From Pseudomonas multiresinivorans (lineage in GTDB: Bacteria > Pseudomonadota > Gammaproteobacteria > Pseudomonadales > Pseudomonadaceae): 64,000 nt of DNA. Under the pieces are notes generated by a model. The model had not been told where the DNA came from and did no database searches. It saw only the letters and a list, made by a program, of their open reading frames with translations. The translations under genes and the position numbers were made by a program. Location: contig NZ_CP048833.1 in NCBI RefSeq assembly GCF_012971725.1, positions 868,001-932,000 on the forward strand, in the 5' to 3' direction. The stretch's first letter is position 1. Each line of letters begins with the position of its first letter. Positions 41,146-50,352 of the stretch are shown piece after piece.

Positions 41146-41550
41146 ATGACCACGACTCCCATCACCGTCACCCGACTCGACCTGCAACGTCTGGAGCGCA
41201 TGCTCGACAGCCTGGATGAGTACGGCCCCGCTGCCGAGGCGTTGGAGGCCGAGCTGGCCCGTGCCACGGTCGTCGGCCACGACGAGATACCGCCGGGCGT
41301 GGTCACGATGAATTCCACCGTGCGCTGCCGCGAGGAAAGCAGTGGCAAGGAATACCACCTGACGCTGGTCTACCCGGCCGATCTCGGCGGAGAAGGCAAG
41401 GTATCGGTCCTCGCCCCGGTGGGCACCGCGCTGCTGGGCCTGACCACAGGCCAGAGCATCGACTGGCCGGCGCCCAGCGGCAAGACGCTGAAGCTGACCC
41501 TGCTGGAAGTCGAATACCAGCCCGAAGCGGCCGGCGACTTCGATCGCTGA
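41146..41550 (+). CDS. rnk: nucleoside diphosphate kinase regulator Rnk
   Basis: 134 aa GreA/GreB-family C-terminal FKBP-like domain protein. An N-terminal short coiled coil (DLQRLERMLDSL) and the core VTMNSTVRCREESSGKEYHLTLVYPAD then PVGTALLGLTTGQSIDW are typical of Rnk, which binds RNA polymerase and influences Ndk levels and alginate production in Pseudomonas. ATG at 41146 with AAGGAG 12 bases upstream. Upstream in-frame extension rejected because it contains the terminator. Confidence 0.92.
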   Translation: MTTTPITVTRLDLQRLERMLDSLDEYGPAAEALEAELARATVVGHDEIPPGVVTMNSTVRCREESSGKEYHLTLVYPADLGGEGKVSVLAPVGTALLGLTTGQSIDWPAPSGKTLKLTLLEVEYQPEAAGDFDR

Positions 41551-41595
41551 GTTCCCCTTCCGGGACTTTCCCTCCCCGGGCGTCCGGTCCGGCCT

Positions 41596-44445
41596 TCAGG
41601 CCTCGGCCAGCGCCCGGTTCAGCGCCTGTTCCAGGCTCTGCTTGTAGCGCAGGAAATGCACCGTCTGTAGCTCGCCGCCCTCGCGCATGGCCGACAGGTC
41701 CAGGTCGGTGATGTAGCAGGGGTAGCGCTCCTGTCCCCGACGCCGGTCCAGGATGTGCCTGGCCACGGCCTGGAACAGCTCGTTGCCGAACTCCAGTTCC
41801 GAGAACTCGCGGTGGTTGCAGAACAGCGTGGTGCGCGCGCGCTGGCCTTCTCCGGGTTCGACGATCGCCTGCACGTTGTAGAACGGCAGCGCTTCCAGCG
41901 GCTGCGGCGTGTTGCGCCGCTCGATGCGTTGCGCGCGCTGGTGACCGTTGGTCACCACTTCGTAGAAGAGGATGTCCGCACCCACCGGTCCCTGGCTTTC
42001 CAGTAGCGAAATCACGGCGTTGCGGCGGTACTGCACCGACTGCAGGAAGCGCTGCAGCGGCAGCAGCAGGCCTTCCTCGGTGTCGTACTCCTGGCGACGC
42101 CGCCAGAGGGCGTTGCGCTCGTCGAGGATGGTGATTTCCGCGCTGCCTTCGTCCAGGCGATAGAACACCTGCACGGTATTGGCCCGACCCAGTGGCAGGA
42201 TCATGGCAAGGTCGTCGCCTTCCAGCGCGTGCCGGTCCAGCTGCAGGAAGCCACTGTCGTCCTGGGTGTCGCCCAGGTGCTCGACCAGCGCCGGCAGCCC
42301 TTCGATCACCCGATGGCTGACGCTGCCGGGCACCAGGTGCAGCAGGTGGAAATGCTGGCGCACCTGCAGCAAATAGCGCCCGCCCTTGCCACTGGCGAGC
42401 TGCGCATGGGCATCGCGGAACAGGTCTTCCACGCGCTGGGCGATGGCCGCGGCGCGGTTGCGGCAGAAGCAGCGCACCAGCAGGCGCGGCGGCGGGGCGT
42501 CGGTGGGCAGCGTGTTGAGGAATTCGCGCAGGCAGTCGAGCAGCGCGTGGGGCCCGGAATAGCGGCTGACCAGCAGTTCGTTCCAGCTGTTGAGGGTGAT
42601 CTGGTCGAGGGTCAGCACCAGGTTGTCGCGCACGCCGGAATAGCCGAGCGAGTCGGTGCGCTCGGTGGTCATGTGCACGTTCATCTGGCTGTGCTGGCGC
42701 AGCGGGTCGATGCCGACGTTCACCAACAGCAACACCTGCGACGGCACCGCGCTGCGCAGCAGGGCGCTTTCCGGCACCTCGTTCAGCGGTAGCGGGACGG
42801 CCTGCTGCAGGCTGCCCAGCAGGTTCTGCAGCTCGAACTCACTCAGGTCGCTGGTGCCCGGCTGCAGGGACAACCGCGTGGTCGCATCGACCACGCCGTT
42901 GCGATGGCTCCAGGCGAGCAGGTCCATGAGGTCACGGGCGCGGCGCAACGGGGCGAAGTCGGCCATCTCCTGCAACGATAGGTTGCCACCATACAGCGCC
43001 CAGAATGGGGGTTTGCCGGCGTCGCCGCCCGGCAGCTGGGCGAGGGTGAGGATGTCTTCGGCCATGTCCGGGGCGATACCCGGGTTGATGAATTCGACCT
43101 TGCCGGCCTTGCGCTCGAAGGCGGCGTACAGGCGCCGCCCGAGGATACCCATGTCCCGCGGGTTGATGCCGCTGGCGGCATGCTGCAGGCGGGCGAACTG
43201 GGAGAGGAAGCGGTAGCTGTGGGTCAGTTCGTTGACCAGCGCGCGGCGCTCCAGCAGCACCTGGCGTACTTTCCACTGGCTGCGGCTGTCCAGTTGGGCG
43301 AAGGCGCGGTTGTCCCACTTCCATTGGGCCGAGACGCGCTCCATCACCTTGCGCTGCCAGCTCTTGTGGCCCTGGCGTGGCGGCCGGCTGAGCTTCTTGC
43401 CGACCTTGAGGTAGAGGCAGCGGCGGATCAGTTCCAGGCGCTCGGTTTCCCCGCGCGCCTTGAGGTATTCCTCCAGTCGGCGGTAGAGCATCACGTAGGG
43501 GTCGAGGTCTTCCATGTCCAGGCGCCCGGCGTAGATCGCCTGCTTGTAACGCAGGCTCAGGCAGGAAACCTGCGGGTGTTCGCTGGCGTAGACCTCGGTG
43601 AGCAGCAGCTTGAGCACCGATTTGTAGGGAGACTCGATGCCCTTGAACAACTGCCACATGCCGGCGCCGATGAACTCGCCCGGCGGGATGCGCGCCAGGT
43701 GGCCGAGGTCGAGGACATCCTCGGCGCGGATGAAGCGCTTGCTCAGCAGCGTCTGGCAGTACTCGGTGTAGCGGTTTTCTTCATAGACCGGCACCAGCCA
43801 CCACAGCGGCGTGCGGCCGCCGAGCCAGATGGCGGTGCGGTAGAACTCGTCCAGCAGCAGGTAGTGCTGGCTCGTGCCGCAGTCGTCGGAGGTCAGCCGC
43901 GCCTCGCGGGCGCCCTGGGTGTAGTGCTGCGGGTCGACGAGGAAGCAGTGCACCTCGGCGCCCTGGGTTGCGGCCCATTGTTCGAGCAGCTCGCATTTGC
44001 GGCGCAGCTCCGCCAGCTCCCGCTGGGAGAGGTCGGAGGCGTGGCAGACCCACAGGTCCAGGTCGCTCTGCTCGGCCTGGGCGACGGTGCCCAGGCTACC
44101 CATCAGGAACAGCCCGTGGATCGGCAGCGGCGGGTTGCCGCGACGGGTCTTGTAGCTGAAGGATCGGGTCAGGCGCTGGGCTTCGGCGAGGATGTCCTCG
44201 TCCGGGACGAAGTTCGACAGCCCTGCGGGGGTGCTGGCCGACACATAGCCGGGCAGCAGCGGGTGGTTCACGTCCAGCAGCAGCGGCAGCAACTTGAGAA
44301 CAAGCTGCTGGCGCGTGGACAGCGCTTCACTGGCCCGCTGCAGACGAGCGGCGTTGACCTTCAGGAAGCGCTGACGCAGCTGCGTAAGCACCTTTCGGTC
44401 GATGCCGTCGTCGATGTCCGGGCGGATTTCGGGAGTGAGCGTCAT
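41596..44445 (-). CDS. cyaA: class I adenylate cyclase
   Basis: 949 aa cytoplasmic enterobacterial-type adenylate cyclase making cAMP for Vfr/Crp signalling. The N-terminal nucleotidyltransferase-fold catalytic domain has the GSLGTVAQAEQSDLDLWVC signature with the metal-binding Asp pair; a long C-terminal regulatory region follows. Length is somewhat above the E. coli protein (about 850), as usual in Pseudomonas. Convergent with rnk; divergent genes upstream are small. Confidence 0.95.
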   Translation of the reverse strand: MTLTPEIRPDIDDGIDRKVLTQLRQRFLKVNAARLQRASEALSTRQQLVLKLLPLLLDVNHPLLPGYVSASTPAGLSNFVPDEDILAEAQRLTRSFSYKTRRGNPPLPIHGLFLMGSLGTVAQAEQSDLDLWVCHASDLSQRELAELRRKCELLEQWAATQGAEVHCFLVDPQHYTQGAREARLTSDDCGTSQHYLLLDEFYRTAIWLGGRTPLWWLVPVYEENRYTEYCQTLLSKRFIRAEDVLDLGHLARIPPGEFIGAGMWQLFKGIESPYKSVLKLLLTEVYASEHPQVSCLSLRYKQAIYAGRLDMEDLDPYVMLYRRLEEYLKARGETERLELIRRCLYLKVGKKLSRPPRQGHKSWQRKVMERVSAQWKWDNRAFAQLDSRSQWKVRQVLLERRALVNELTHSYRFLSQFARLQHAASGINPRDMGILGRRLYAAFERKAGKVEFINPGIAPDMAEDILTLAQLPGGDAGKPPFWALYGGNLSLQEMADFAPLRRARDLMDLLAWSHRNGVVDATTRLSLQPGTSDLSEFELQNLLGSLQQAVPLPLNEVPESALLRSAVPSQVLLLVNVGIDPLRQHSQMNVHMTTERTDSLGYSGVRDNLVLTLDQITLNSWNELLVSRYSGPHALLDCLREFLNTLPTDAPPPRLLVRCFCRNRAAAIAQRVEDLFRDAHAQLASGKGGRYLLQVRQHFHLLHLVPGSVSHRVIEGLPALVEHLGDTQDDSGFLQLDRHALEGDDLAMILPLGRANTVQVFYRLDEGSAEITILDERNALWRRRQEYDTEEGLLLPLQRFLQSVQYRRNAVISLLESQGPVGADILFYEVVTNGHQRAQRIERRNTPQPLEALPFYNVQAIVEPGEGQRARTTLFCNHREFSELEFGNELFQAVARHILDRRRGQERYPCYITDLDLSAMREGGELQTVHFLRYKQSLEQALNRALAEA

Positions 44446-44537
44446 GGCGTACTGCTGCCTGGCCAGCGGCGCCGCATCAGGGAATGCGGCGCTCGGAAAT
44501 GTGCCAGTTTATCGCCCGCTCGCGGGGGAACTTGAGG

Positions 44538-44771
44538 TCAGCCGCGCAGGATGCCGAGCAGGACCTGAGCGTGCTCGGCGGCGTCGAGGCCCAGGCTGGT
44601 CAGATAGCCGCCGTCCTGCTGGTCGATCAGGCCCTTGGCGTGGAGCCGTTCGGCAGCGGCCACTGTTTCGGAGGAAGCGTCGTGGTGCACTTTCAACCCG
44701 GCCTGGCTGTTCTCCAGGTCGTAGAGCGCCAGCAGATCAAGTTCTTCAACCATTTCTTTGGTGAAAGCCAT
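44538..44771 (-). CDS. TIGR02647 family small protein
   Basis: 77 aa conserved proteobacterial protein. MAFTKEMVEELDLLALYDLENSQAGLKVHH and LHAKGLIDQQDGGYLTSLG fit the TIGR02647 family, with a winged-helix-like look; DNA binding is suggested for the family but not shown. Between cyaA and a second small gene on the same strand, as in P. aeruginosa from memory. Confidence 0.8.
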   Translation of the reverse strand: MAFTKEMVEELDLLALYDLENSQAGLKVHHDASSETVAAAERLHAKGLIDQQDGGYLTSLGLDAAEHAQVLLGILRG

Positions 44772-44852
44772 TCTTATAACTCCCGATGGTCAATGAGGCT
44801 CCAGTGTAGTCTCAAGTCCCGCCGGTTCGGCAAGCGGTGTTATGCCGCTGTC

Positions 44853-45134
44853 TCATTCGGCAACAGTGCCGTCCGGAAGTGTCGGCAATGCGCGCAGCGC
44901 CTGTTCGTACCATTCACCGTTGAAGGGGCGGTCATCGGCCAGCATCGCTTCGATCTCGTGGGCGAGCACCAGGGCCATCAGGTGCAGGGCATCTTCGCGC
45001 TCGTAGCCGACCAGGGTCAGCTTGTTGAACACGGCGCGGGCCGCCGGTGGGTTCTCGCTCTCGATCTGGTTCTCGATGGCCTGGATCAGGGTGTCTTCGG
45101 CGAAGGACTCTTCGCTGTCGTCGTGTTCGCTCAT
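44853..45134 (-). CDS. conserved small acidic protein, unknown
   Basis: 93 aa, acidic, helical, no Cys and no signal peptide. Pattern DTLIQAIENQIESENPPAARAVFNKLTLVGYEREDALHLMALVLAHEIEAMLADDRPF. Not a named family to me, but comparable proteins precede corA-like genes in Pseudomonas. ATG at 45132-45134 is chosen over the adjoining GTG because GGAGA is then 8 bases away. Role unknown. Confidence 0.7.
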   Translation of the reverse strand: MSEHDDSEESFAEDTLIQAIENQIESENPPAARAVFNKLTLVGYEREDALHLMALVLAHEIEAMLADDRPFNGEWYEQALRALPTLPDGTVAE

Positions 45135-45221
45135 CACAGTGTTCTCCGATGGGCTTGTGAAGCGCCGGGAAGTTGGCCAACCTGCGGATCAACTTCTGGC
45201 TGTAAAGGATTGTCGGGCGAC

Positions 45222-46187
45222 ATGATCACCTATTACACCCTGGTCGGCGACCGCCTGGTGCGCCACAACGGCAGCGAGTGCCATGGCATGCCCAAGGACA
45301 CGCTGTGGATCGACCTGTTCCGGCCCACGGCGGAAGAGGAAAAGCTGCTGGAGTCGATCATCGAGGTCGACGTGCCAACGCAGGAGGAAATGGCGGAGAT
45401 CGAGGACTCCTCGCGCTTCTACGAGAGCAAGGGCGCGCTGTACATGACTACCACCGTGGTCGGCGGCATCCGCGAGCACAAGCCGAGCACCTCGGAGGTC
45501 ACCTGCGTACTGACGCCGCACTGGCTGGTGACGGTGCGCTACACCGACCTGCTGGCCTTCCGCACCTTCGAGACGCGCACCCAGCGCGGCGGCTGCGAGG
45601 GGCGCAGCGACCAGTTGTTCGTGACACTGATGGACAGCGTGGTGGACCGCATCGCCGATGTGCTGGAGAACGTTCAGAAGCAGCTCGACAGCCTGGGCAC
45701 CAGCATCTTCCGCGAGGGCCCGGCCAACGAGAAGGCCGATCTGCAGGAAGTGGTCAAGCAGCTCGGGCGCAAGAACTCGCTGCTGTCCAAGCTCAACGAG
45801 AGCCTGCTGAGCATCAGCCGGCCGCTGAGCTATTTCCGCCAGGGCAGCAACGGCTGGATCAGCGACGAGGTGAAGCTGGGCATGAAGTCGGTGGAGCGCG
45901 ACGTGCGCTCGCTCAGCGAGTACCAGACCAAGATGGCCGGGGAGATCACCTTCCTGCTGGACGCCACCCTGGGCCTGATCAACATCGAGCAGAACAGCAT
46001 CATCAAGGTGTTTTCCATCGCCGCGGTGCTGTTCCTGCCGCCGACCCTGGTGGGCACGGTGTACGGCATGAACTTCGCGCACATGCCCGAGCTTGCGTGG
46101 CTGGCCGGCTACCCGATGGCGCTGGTGGCCATGGTGATCTCGGCGATCATTCCCTACTACTGGTTCAAGTACAAAGGCTGGCTGTAG
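45222..46187 (+). CDS. corA: CorA family divalent cation transporter
   Basis: 321 aa Mg2+/Co2+ channel. A long N-terminal cytoplasmic domain is followed by a stalk helix and two C-terminal transmembrane helices; the YGMNF selectivity motif follows the first of them, and the C-terminus ends in YYWFKYKGWL with basic residues. Length fits CorA. Last gene that matches the dad-to-corA block remembered from P. aeruginosa. Confidence 0.93.
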   Translation: MITYYTLVGDRLVRHNGSECHGMPKDTLWIDLFRPTAEEEKLLESIIEVDVPTQEEMAEIEDSSRFYESKGALYMTTTVVGGIREHKPSTSEVTCVLTPHWLVTVRYTDLLAFRTFETRTQRGGCEGRSDQLFVTLMDSVVDRIADVLENVQKQLDSLGTSIFREGPANEKADLQEVVKQLGRKNSLLSKLNESLLSISRPLSYFRQGSNGWISDEVKLGMKSVERDVRSLSEYQTKMAGEITFLLDATLGLINIEQNSIIKVFSIAAVLFLPPTLVGTVYGMNFAHMPELAWLAGYPMALVAMVISAIIPYYWFKYKGWL

Positions 46188-46310
46188 CCGATTGCTGGCT
46201 GGATTGAGACGGGTTCGCTCGATGAAATTGATGTCGGTCAAGAAGGGTCGCCCCGCTGGCGCAGAGAGTGGGAAGTCCCCTGACCACTCAATGTCTCACC
46301 GGAGGAGACC

Positions 46311-47357
46311 ATGTCCGAGACCGTCACCAGCAGAACCGCCCCGGCACGCCGTGCCAACAAGACTGCCAGCCGGGCGCCAGCCGCCAAGCCGCCGATGACC
46401 GATGGCGCGGAGGAAATCCGCGCCCAGAGCGATGGCCCGGTCGCGCTGAAAGTGGCCATGGCGCCGCGCGGCAGCAACGAGGACTCCACGTCCGCCGAGC
46501 TGCCGGCCTTCTACCCTTACCGCAAGCGGCTGCAGCGCAGGGAGTACGAACATCTCAAGGAGCAGCTGCAGGTCGAGCTGCTGAAGGTGCAGAGCTGGGT
46601 GAAGGAGACCGGCCAGCGCGTCGTCGTGCTGTTCGAGGGCCGTGATGCCGCGGGCAAGGGCGGCACGATCAAACGCTTCATGGAGCACCTGAATCCGCGC
46701 GGCGCGCGGGTCATCGCCCTGGAGAAACCCAGCGACGCCGAGCGCGGCCAGTGGTACTTCCAGCGCTACATCCAGCACCTGCCCACGGCCGGGGAGATCG
46801 TCTTCTTCGACCGCTCCTGGTACAACCGCGCCGGCGTCGAGCGGGTGATGGGCTTCTGCTCGCCGCGCCAGTACCTGGAGTTCATGCAGCAGACGCCGGA
46901 GCTGGAGCGCATGCTGGTGCGCAACGGCATCCTGGTCTTCAAGTACTGGTTCTCGGTGAGCCGCGAGGAGCAACTGCGCCGCTTCGTCTCGCGCCGCGAC
47001 GACCCGCTCAAGCACTGGAAGCTGTCACCCATCGACATCCAGTCGCTGGACAAGTGGGATGACTACACCCAGGCCAAGGAAGCGATGTTCTTCCACACCG
47101 ACACCGCCGATGCACCCTGGGTGGTGATCAAGTCCGACGACAAGAAGCGCGCGCGCCTCAACTGCCTGCGGCACTTCCTGCACACGCTGGATTACCCCGG
47201 CAAGGACGAGAAGATCGCCCATGCCCCGGACCCGCTGCTGGTCGGTCGGGCCGCCGACCTGGACCGTGATGAAATGCAGGCGACCCCTGTCGTGGAGAGC
47301 GCCCCCGCGGCACCCGTGGCGGCGCCGGAGCCAGAGCCTGAGGCGATTCCGGCCTGA
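46311..47357 (+). CDS. ppk2: polyphosphate kinase 2
   Basis: 348 aa class I PPK2, one P-loop kinase domain that transfers phosphate between polyphosphate and nucleoside diphosphates. Walker A GRDAAGKGGT (residues 110-119), Walker B region FFDRSWYNRAGVERVMGFC, and lid FVSRRDDPLKHWKLSPID. The first 60 residues are a basic Ala/Lys/Arg-rich disordered tail and the last 30 an Ala/Pro/Glu-rich tail. Similar in layout to PA0141-type PPK2. A GGAGGAG ribosome site precedes ATG. Confidence 0.93.
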   Translation: MSETVTSRTAPARRANKTASRAPAAKPPMTDGAEEIRAQSDGPVALKVAMAPRGSNEDSTSAELPAFYPYRKRLQRREYEHLKEQLQVELLKVQSWVKETGQRVVVLFEGRDAAGKGGTIKRFMEHLNPRGARVIALEKPSDAERGQWYFQRYIQHLPTAGEIVFFDRSWYNRAGVERVMGFCSPRQYLEFMQQTPELERMLVRNGILVFKYWFSVSREEQLRRFVSRRDDPLKHWKLSPIDIQSLDKWDDYTQAKEAMFFHTDTADAPWVVIKSDDKKRARLNCLRHFLHTLDYPGKDEKIAHAPDPLLVGRAADLDRDEMQATPVVESAPAAPVAAPEPEPEAIPA

Positions 47358-47361
47358 GGCG

Positions 47362-48129
47362 CTACTGCTGGCTGATCAGCATGAGCTGGCCGGAAACGGC
47401 GCGGGAGTTGCGGTCGACGATGATCGGCGCCCAGGGCCGGCCGGAAGCGCTGACGCCGCTGTTGCTCTTGCTGTTCATGTCCAGCAGCGCCTTGCTCAGG
47501 TATTCCCAGCGGGTGCGCAGTTTCTTGGTCGCCTCGTTGTCGGGCAACTGGTCGATGCGCTGGGTCAGCAGCGGCACCAGCACGCTCTCGTCCTGGCCGA
47601 GGTATTCCTGGGGCTGTTCTCGGGCCAGTTCCAGGCCGCTGATGTAAGCGCGACCCAGGTACTGGGTGGCCAGGTACTCGACGCGTACCGGCAGCTCCCA
47701 CAGCGGAATCTGATTGGCGTCGGCGGTAGGCGGCACGAAGCGCTCGACCTGGTTGAGCAGCTCGCGCAGGGCGCGGCTCAGGTCCTGGTTGTAGCGCCAG
47801 GGCAGGTCTTCTTCCTTGGGACCGTAGGAAACGCCATTGCGAATCTGCGTTACGAATTCGGCATGGGCCTTCTTGAGGGCGTCGTCGGCCTTGGGGTAGC
47901 CCTTGACCGCCTTGTCCAGGGTGGCCAGGTCCTTCTCCAGCTGGGCGGCGTGGGTTTCCTGGAAGCCTTCGCCGCGCAGCAGCAACAGGCTGTTGATCGA
48001 GCGGCAGGTGTAGACCTGCAGGGTCTGCAATTGCAGTTCCTCGCTGGGCAGGTTGGCCTGGGCGGCGAGGGAGAGGAGTCCGAAACAGCACAGCAGGAAA
48101 CCGCGATAGACATCGAGCTTTCGGAACAT
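47362..48129 (-). CDS. secreted protein of unknown function
   Basis: 255 aa. A signal peptide (FLLCCFGLLSLAAQA) ends near residue 26. The mature protein is mostly helical with a Cys (YTCRSINSLLLL) and no recognised domain; motifs GVSYGPKEEDLPWRYNQDLSRALRELLNQ and VRVEYLATQYLGRAYI look conserved-like. Probably periplasmic. It faces ppk2 tail to tail with only four bases between the stops. Role unknown. Confidence 0.7.
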   Translation of the reverse strand: MFRKLDVYRGFLLCCFGLLSLAAQANLPSEELQLQTLQVYTCRSINSLLLLRGEGFQETHAAQLEKDLATLDKAVKGYPKADDALKKAHAEFVTQIRNGVSYGPKEEDLPWRYNQDLSRALRELLNQVERFVPPTADANQIPLWELPVRVEYLATQYLGRAYISGLELAREQPQEYLGQDESVLVPLLTQRIDQLPDNEATKKLRTRWEYLSKALLDMNSKSNSGVSASGRPWAPIIVDRNSRAVSGQLMLISQQ

Positions 48130-48276
48130 GGCGGAGGCGTCCTTCTTGTTATTGTGAGCTGCCTGATTCGCCCGGGCGCGTGTTCTCTGGCGCCAGAAAT
48201 GCAGCTATTCCTAGGCTAGCTGCGAACCTTGCCGCTGCAACCGTCCGAAAGAGTGATTTGTGCAGCTGAACCGATG

Positions 48277-48333
48277 CCGGCGGAGGGTTCGGGAGGGGGA
48301 GGACTGCTCTGGGGAGAGCCGAACCTCCGCCGG
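48277..48333. repeat. inverted repeat downstream of the beta-barrel gene
   Basis: CCGGCGGAGGGTTCGG (48277-48292) and CCGAACCTCCGCCGG (48319-48333), near-perfect arms around a 26-base G-rich loop. No U-tract on either strand. It could act as an mRNA end structure for the beta-barrel gene. Confidence 0.6.
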
Positions 48334-48354
48334 GCTTTGCGGGGCAGACGGGCG

Positions 48355-48852
48355 TCAGAAGCGCCAGTAGGCCGAAAGGGTGGTCTGGTCGAGATCGATG
48401 TCGCCAACCTCCAGGTACTCCTGCTCCAGGCGCACGCCCAGACCGCCGATCACGTCCATTTCACCGCCGAAACCGTAGAGCGCGTCCACGTCGTCGGATT
48501 TGCCGGCGGCATCGTCGTCGGCGTGCCAGGCATGCACGCCGGCGATGCCATACAGGCGGATGCGCTGGCCGATGGGGAAGCCCAGGTGGACGTTGGCTTG
48601 CAGCGACTCGCCGTCGAAGTGCTTCTTGCCGTCGTTCATGTCACCGAAGTCGACCACCGCGCCTTCCAGGGACAGGTAGTTGTTGAAGCGGTAGCCGGCG
48701 TACAGCTTGTAGCTGTTGTCGTGGTCATCGAAGGACCGGTCGTCGATCTCGAGGCGGGTCACGCCGCCACCGACGTAGAGGCCGCTGTCGTCGGCCATCG
48801 CCAGGGCCGGAGCGGTCAGGGCGAGGGCGCAGAGGAGTTTCGAAAGGCGCAT
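48355..48852 (-). CDS. outer membrane beta-barrel protein
   Basis: 165 aa. A signal peptide (LCALALTAPALAMA) is followed by an eight-strand OmpW/OmpX/OmpA-like barrel pattern starting GLYVGGGVTRLEI and ending with aromatic Phe (TLSAYWRF), the classic outer-membrane insertion signal. Small opacity-like porin; ligand unknown. ATG at 48852 is chosen because the residues before it are not signal-like. Confidence 0.85.
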   Translation of the reverse strand: MRLSKLLCALALTAPALAMADDSGLYVGGGVTRLEIDDRSFDDHDNSYKLYAGYRFNNYLSLEGAVVDFGDMNDGKKHFDGESLQANVHLGFPIGQRIRLYGIAGVHAWHADDDAAGKSDDVDALYGFGGEMDVIGGLGVRLEQEYLEVGDIDLDQTTLSAYWRF

Positions 48853-49057
48853 AGGATTCCCTTGCGGCCGGCGTGGAGCATCGGCCGCCTTGCTGTCTTG
48901 CGGAGGGTTTGGGTGCTGCACTGGCACGGGTTTTTCGGCGCCAGCGCAGCAGCGGGGGAATTAGAGCGGGGCAGTGGCGGGCGCGACCATCGAAGCTTGT
49001 CGAGAGTCGCCTGGCTTTTGTTCTAGAGGCTGCTGTTCTGGAGAGTGCCGGCGCGGA

Positions 49058-49747
49058 TCAGGCGTGGGCGGCCTGGCGCAGGCGTTCGCGGTCCAGTATC
49101 TCGATGCCGCCGTAGCTCAGGCGCACGATGCCCTGGGCCTCCAGGTCCTTGAGAATCTGGTTGGTGGTCTGCCGCGACAGCGAGAGCATGGCCGCCAGCT
49201 GGTCCTGGGGCAGGTGCAGCTCGCGCTTGGCGGTGGCCGACTCGCCGTAGCCCTCGGCGATCATCAGCAGGCGCCGGGCCAGGCGCGGCGCGGCGGGCAG
49301 CAGCGACAGCTCCTCCAGCACGGCGAAGGTGATGCGCAGCTTGTGGCTCATCAGCAGGGCGAAGTCGCGCCAGTATTCCGGGTGCTGCGCCAGCAGCGCC
49401 TGCAGCGGCGCCAGGGGCACCTGCAACAGCACGGTGGCGCCTTCGGCGTAGGCGTCGTGGGTGCGCGGCTGGCCGTCGAACAGGCAGATCTCGCCGAACC
49501 AGTTGGACGCTTCCACCAGGGCCAGCAGCGCTTCCTTGCCGCTTTCGCCGACCACGCTGACGCGCATCGCGCCTTCCACCACGCAGTACAGGCCGCACGG
49601 CGCATCGCCGCGGGCGAACAGCCGTTGCCCGGCGGGAAGGCGGCGCACCACCGCGGCGTCGCACAGCGCCTGGCGCAGGCCTTCCGGGAGGGTCTGGAAC
49701 CAGCGGCCTTCCGGCAGGCGGGAGAGGTAGGGCTTGGCGTCGGTCAT
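49058..49747 (-). CDS. Crp/Fnr family transcriptional regulator
   Basis: 229 aa. N-terminal cyclic nucleotide-binding-like beta-roll (about 20-135: LFARGDAPCGLYCVVEGAMRVSVVGESGKEALL) and C-terminal winged helix (about 150-220: LPQDQLAAMLSLSRQTTNQILKDLEAQGIVRL). No Cys cluster for an Fe-S centre, so not FNR; the cAMP-binding residues are not clearly kept. Effector unknown. A palindrome lies directly before its start. Divergent from the Mpo1-like gene, a possible target. Confidence 0.87.
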   Translation of the reverse strand: MTDAKPYLSRLPEGRWFQTLPEGLRQALCDAAVVRRLPAGQRLFARGDAPCGLYCVVEGAMRVSVVGESGKEALLALVEASNWFGEICLFDGQPRTHDAYAEGATVLLQVPLAPLQALLAQHPEYWRDFALLMSHKLRITFAVLEELSLLPAAPRLARRLLMIAEGYGESATAKRELHLPQDQLAAMLSLSRQTTNQILKDLEAQGIVRLSYGGIEILDRERLRQAAHA

Positions 49748-49753
49748 GGGTAA

Positions 49754-49769
49754 TGTCGGCTAGCTGACA
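49754..49769. promoter_or_regulatory. Crp/Fnr-type operator candidate over the start of the regulator gene
   Basis: TGTCGGCTAGCTGACA, palindromic except for one mismatched pair, with half-sites TGTC/GACA. It begins six bases before the Crp/Fnr start codon, where a ribosome site would normally be, and lies in the divergent gap to the Mpo1-like gene. Confidence 0.5.
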
Positions 49770-49821
49770 GAGTGGCGAGGCGCACATCGCCATGATGCCA
49801 GTACCTTGCGGGAGAACAACA

Positions 49822-50346
49822 ATGAAAACGCTCGTCGACCACCTTGCCCAATATGCCGCCTACCACCGTGACCGGCGGAACATCGTCAGCCATTTCATCG
49901 GCATCCCGATGATCGTGCTGGCCATCGCCACCCTGTTGTCGCGTCCCGGCTTCGAGCTGGCAGGCCTGCTGGTCTCGCCCGCCACGTTGCTGGCGCTGGC
50001 CTCGGTGGTGTTCTACCTGCGCCTGGACCTGCGCTTCGGCCTGCTGATGACTGCGCTGCTGGCGCTGTCGCTGTGGATCGGCGCCGCATTCGCAGCCGGT
50101 ACCACGGCGTCCTGGCTCGCCTGGGGGATCGGCCTGTTCGTGGTGGGCTGGATCATCCAGTTCGTCGGTCACTGGTACGAAGGCCGCAAGCCGGCGTTCG
50201 TCGATGACCTCACCGGGCTGATCGTCGGCCCGCTGTTCGTCGCTGCCGAAGCGGCCTTCCTGCTCGGCCTGCGCGACGAAGTGCGCCACGCCGTGGAAGA
50301 GCGCGCTGGCCCCACCTGCATCCGCGAGAAGAAGGCGACCGCCTGA
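49822..50346 (+). CDS. Mpo1-like (DUF962) membrane protein
   Basis: 174 aa with about four transmembrane helices. HRDRRNIVSHFIGIPM and QFVGHWYEGRKPAF are the conserved His motifs of the DUF962/Mpo1 family, whose yeast member is a 2-hydroxy fatty acid dioxygenase using Fe2+. A lipid-oxidation role here is inferred only. ATG at 49822 with GGGAG upstream is preferred over the ATG at 49792. Confidence 0.87.
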   Translation: MKTLVDHLAQYAAYHRDRRNIVSHFIGIPMIVLAIATLLSRPGFELAGLLVSPATLLALASVVFYLRLDLRFGLLMTALLALSLWIGAAFAAGTTASWLAWGIGLFVVGWIIQFVGHWYEGRKPAFVDDLTGLIVGPLFVAAEAAFLLGLRDEVRHAVEERAGPTCIREKKATA

Positions 50347-50352
50347 TTCAGC

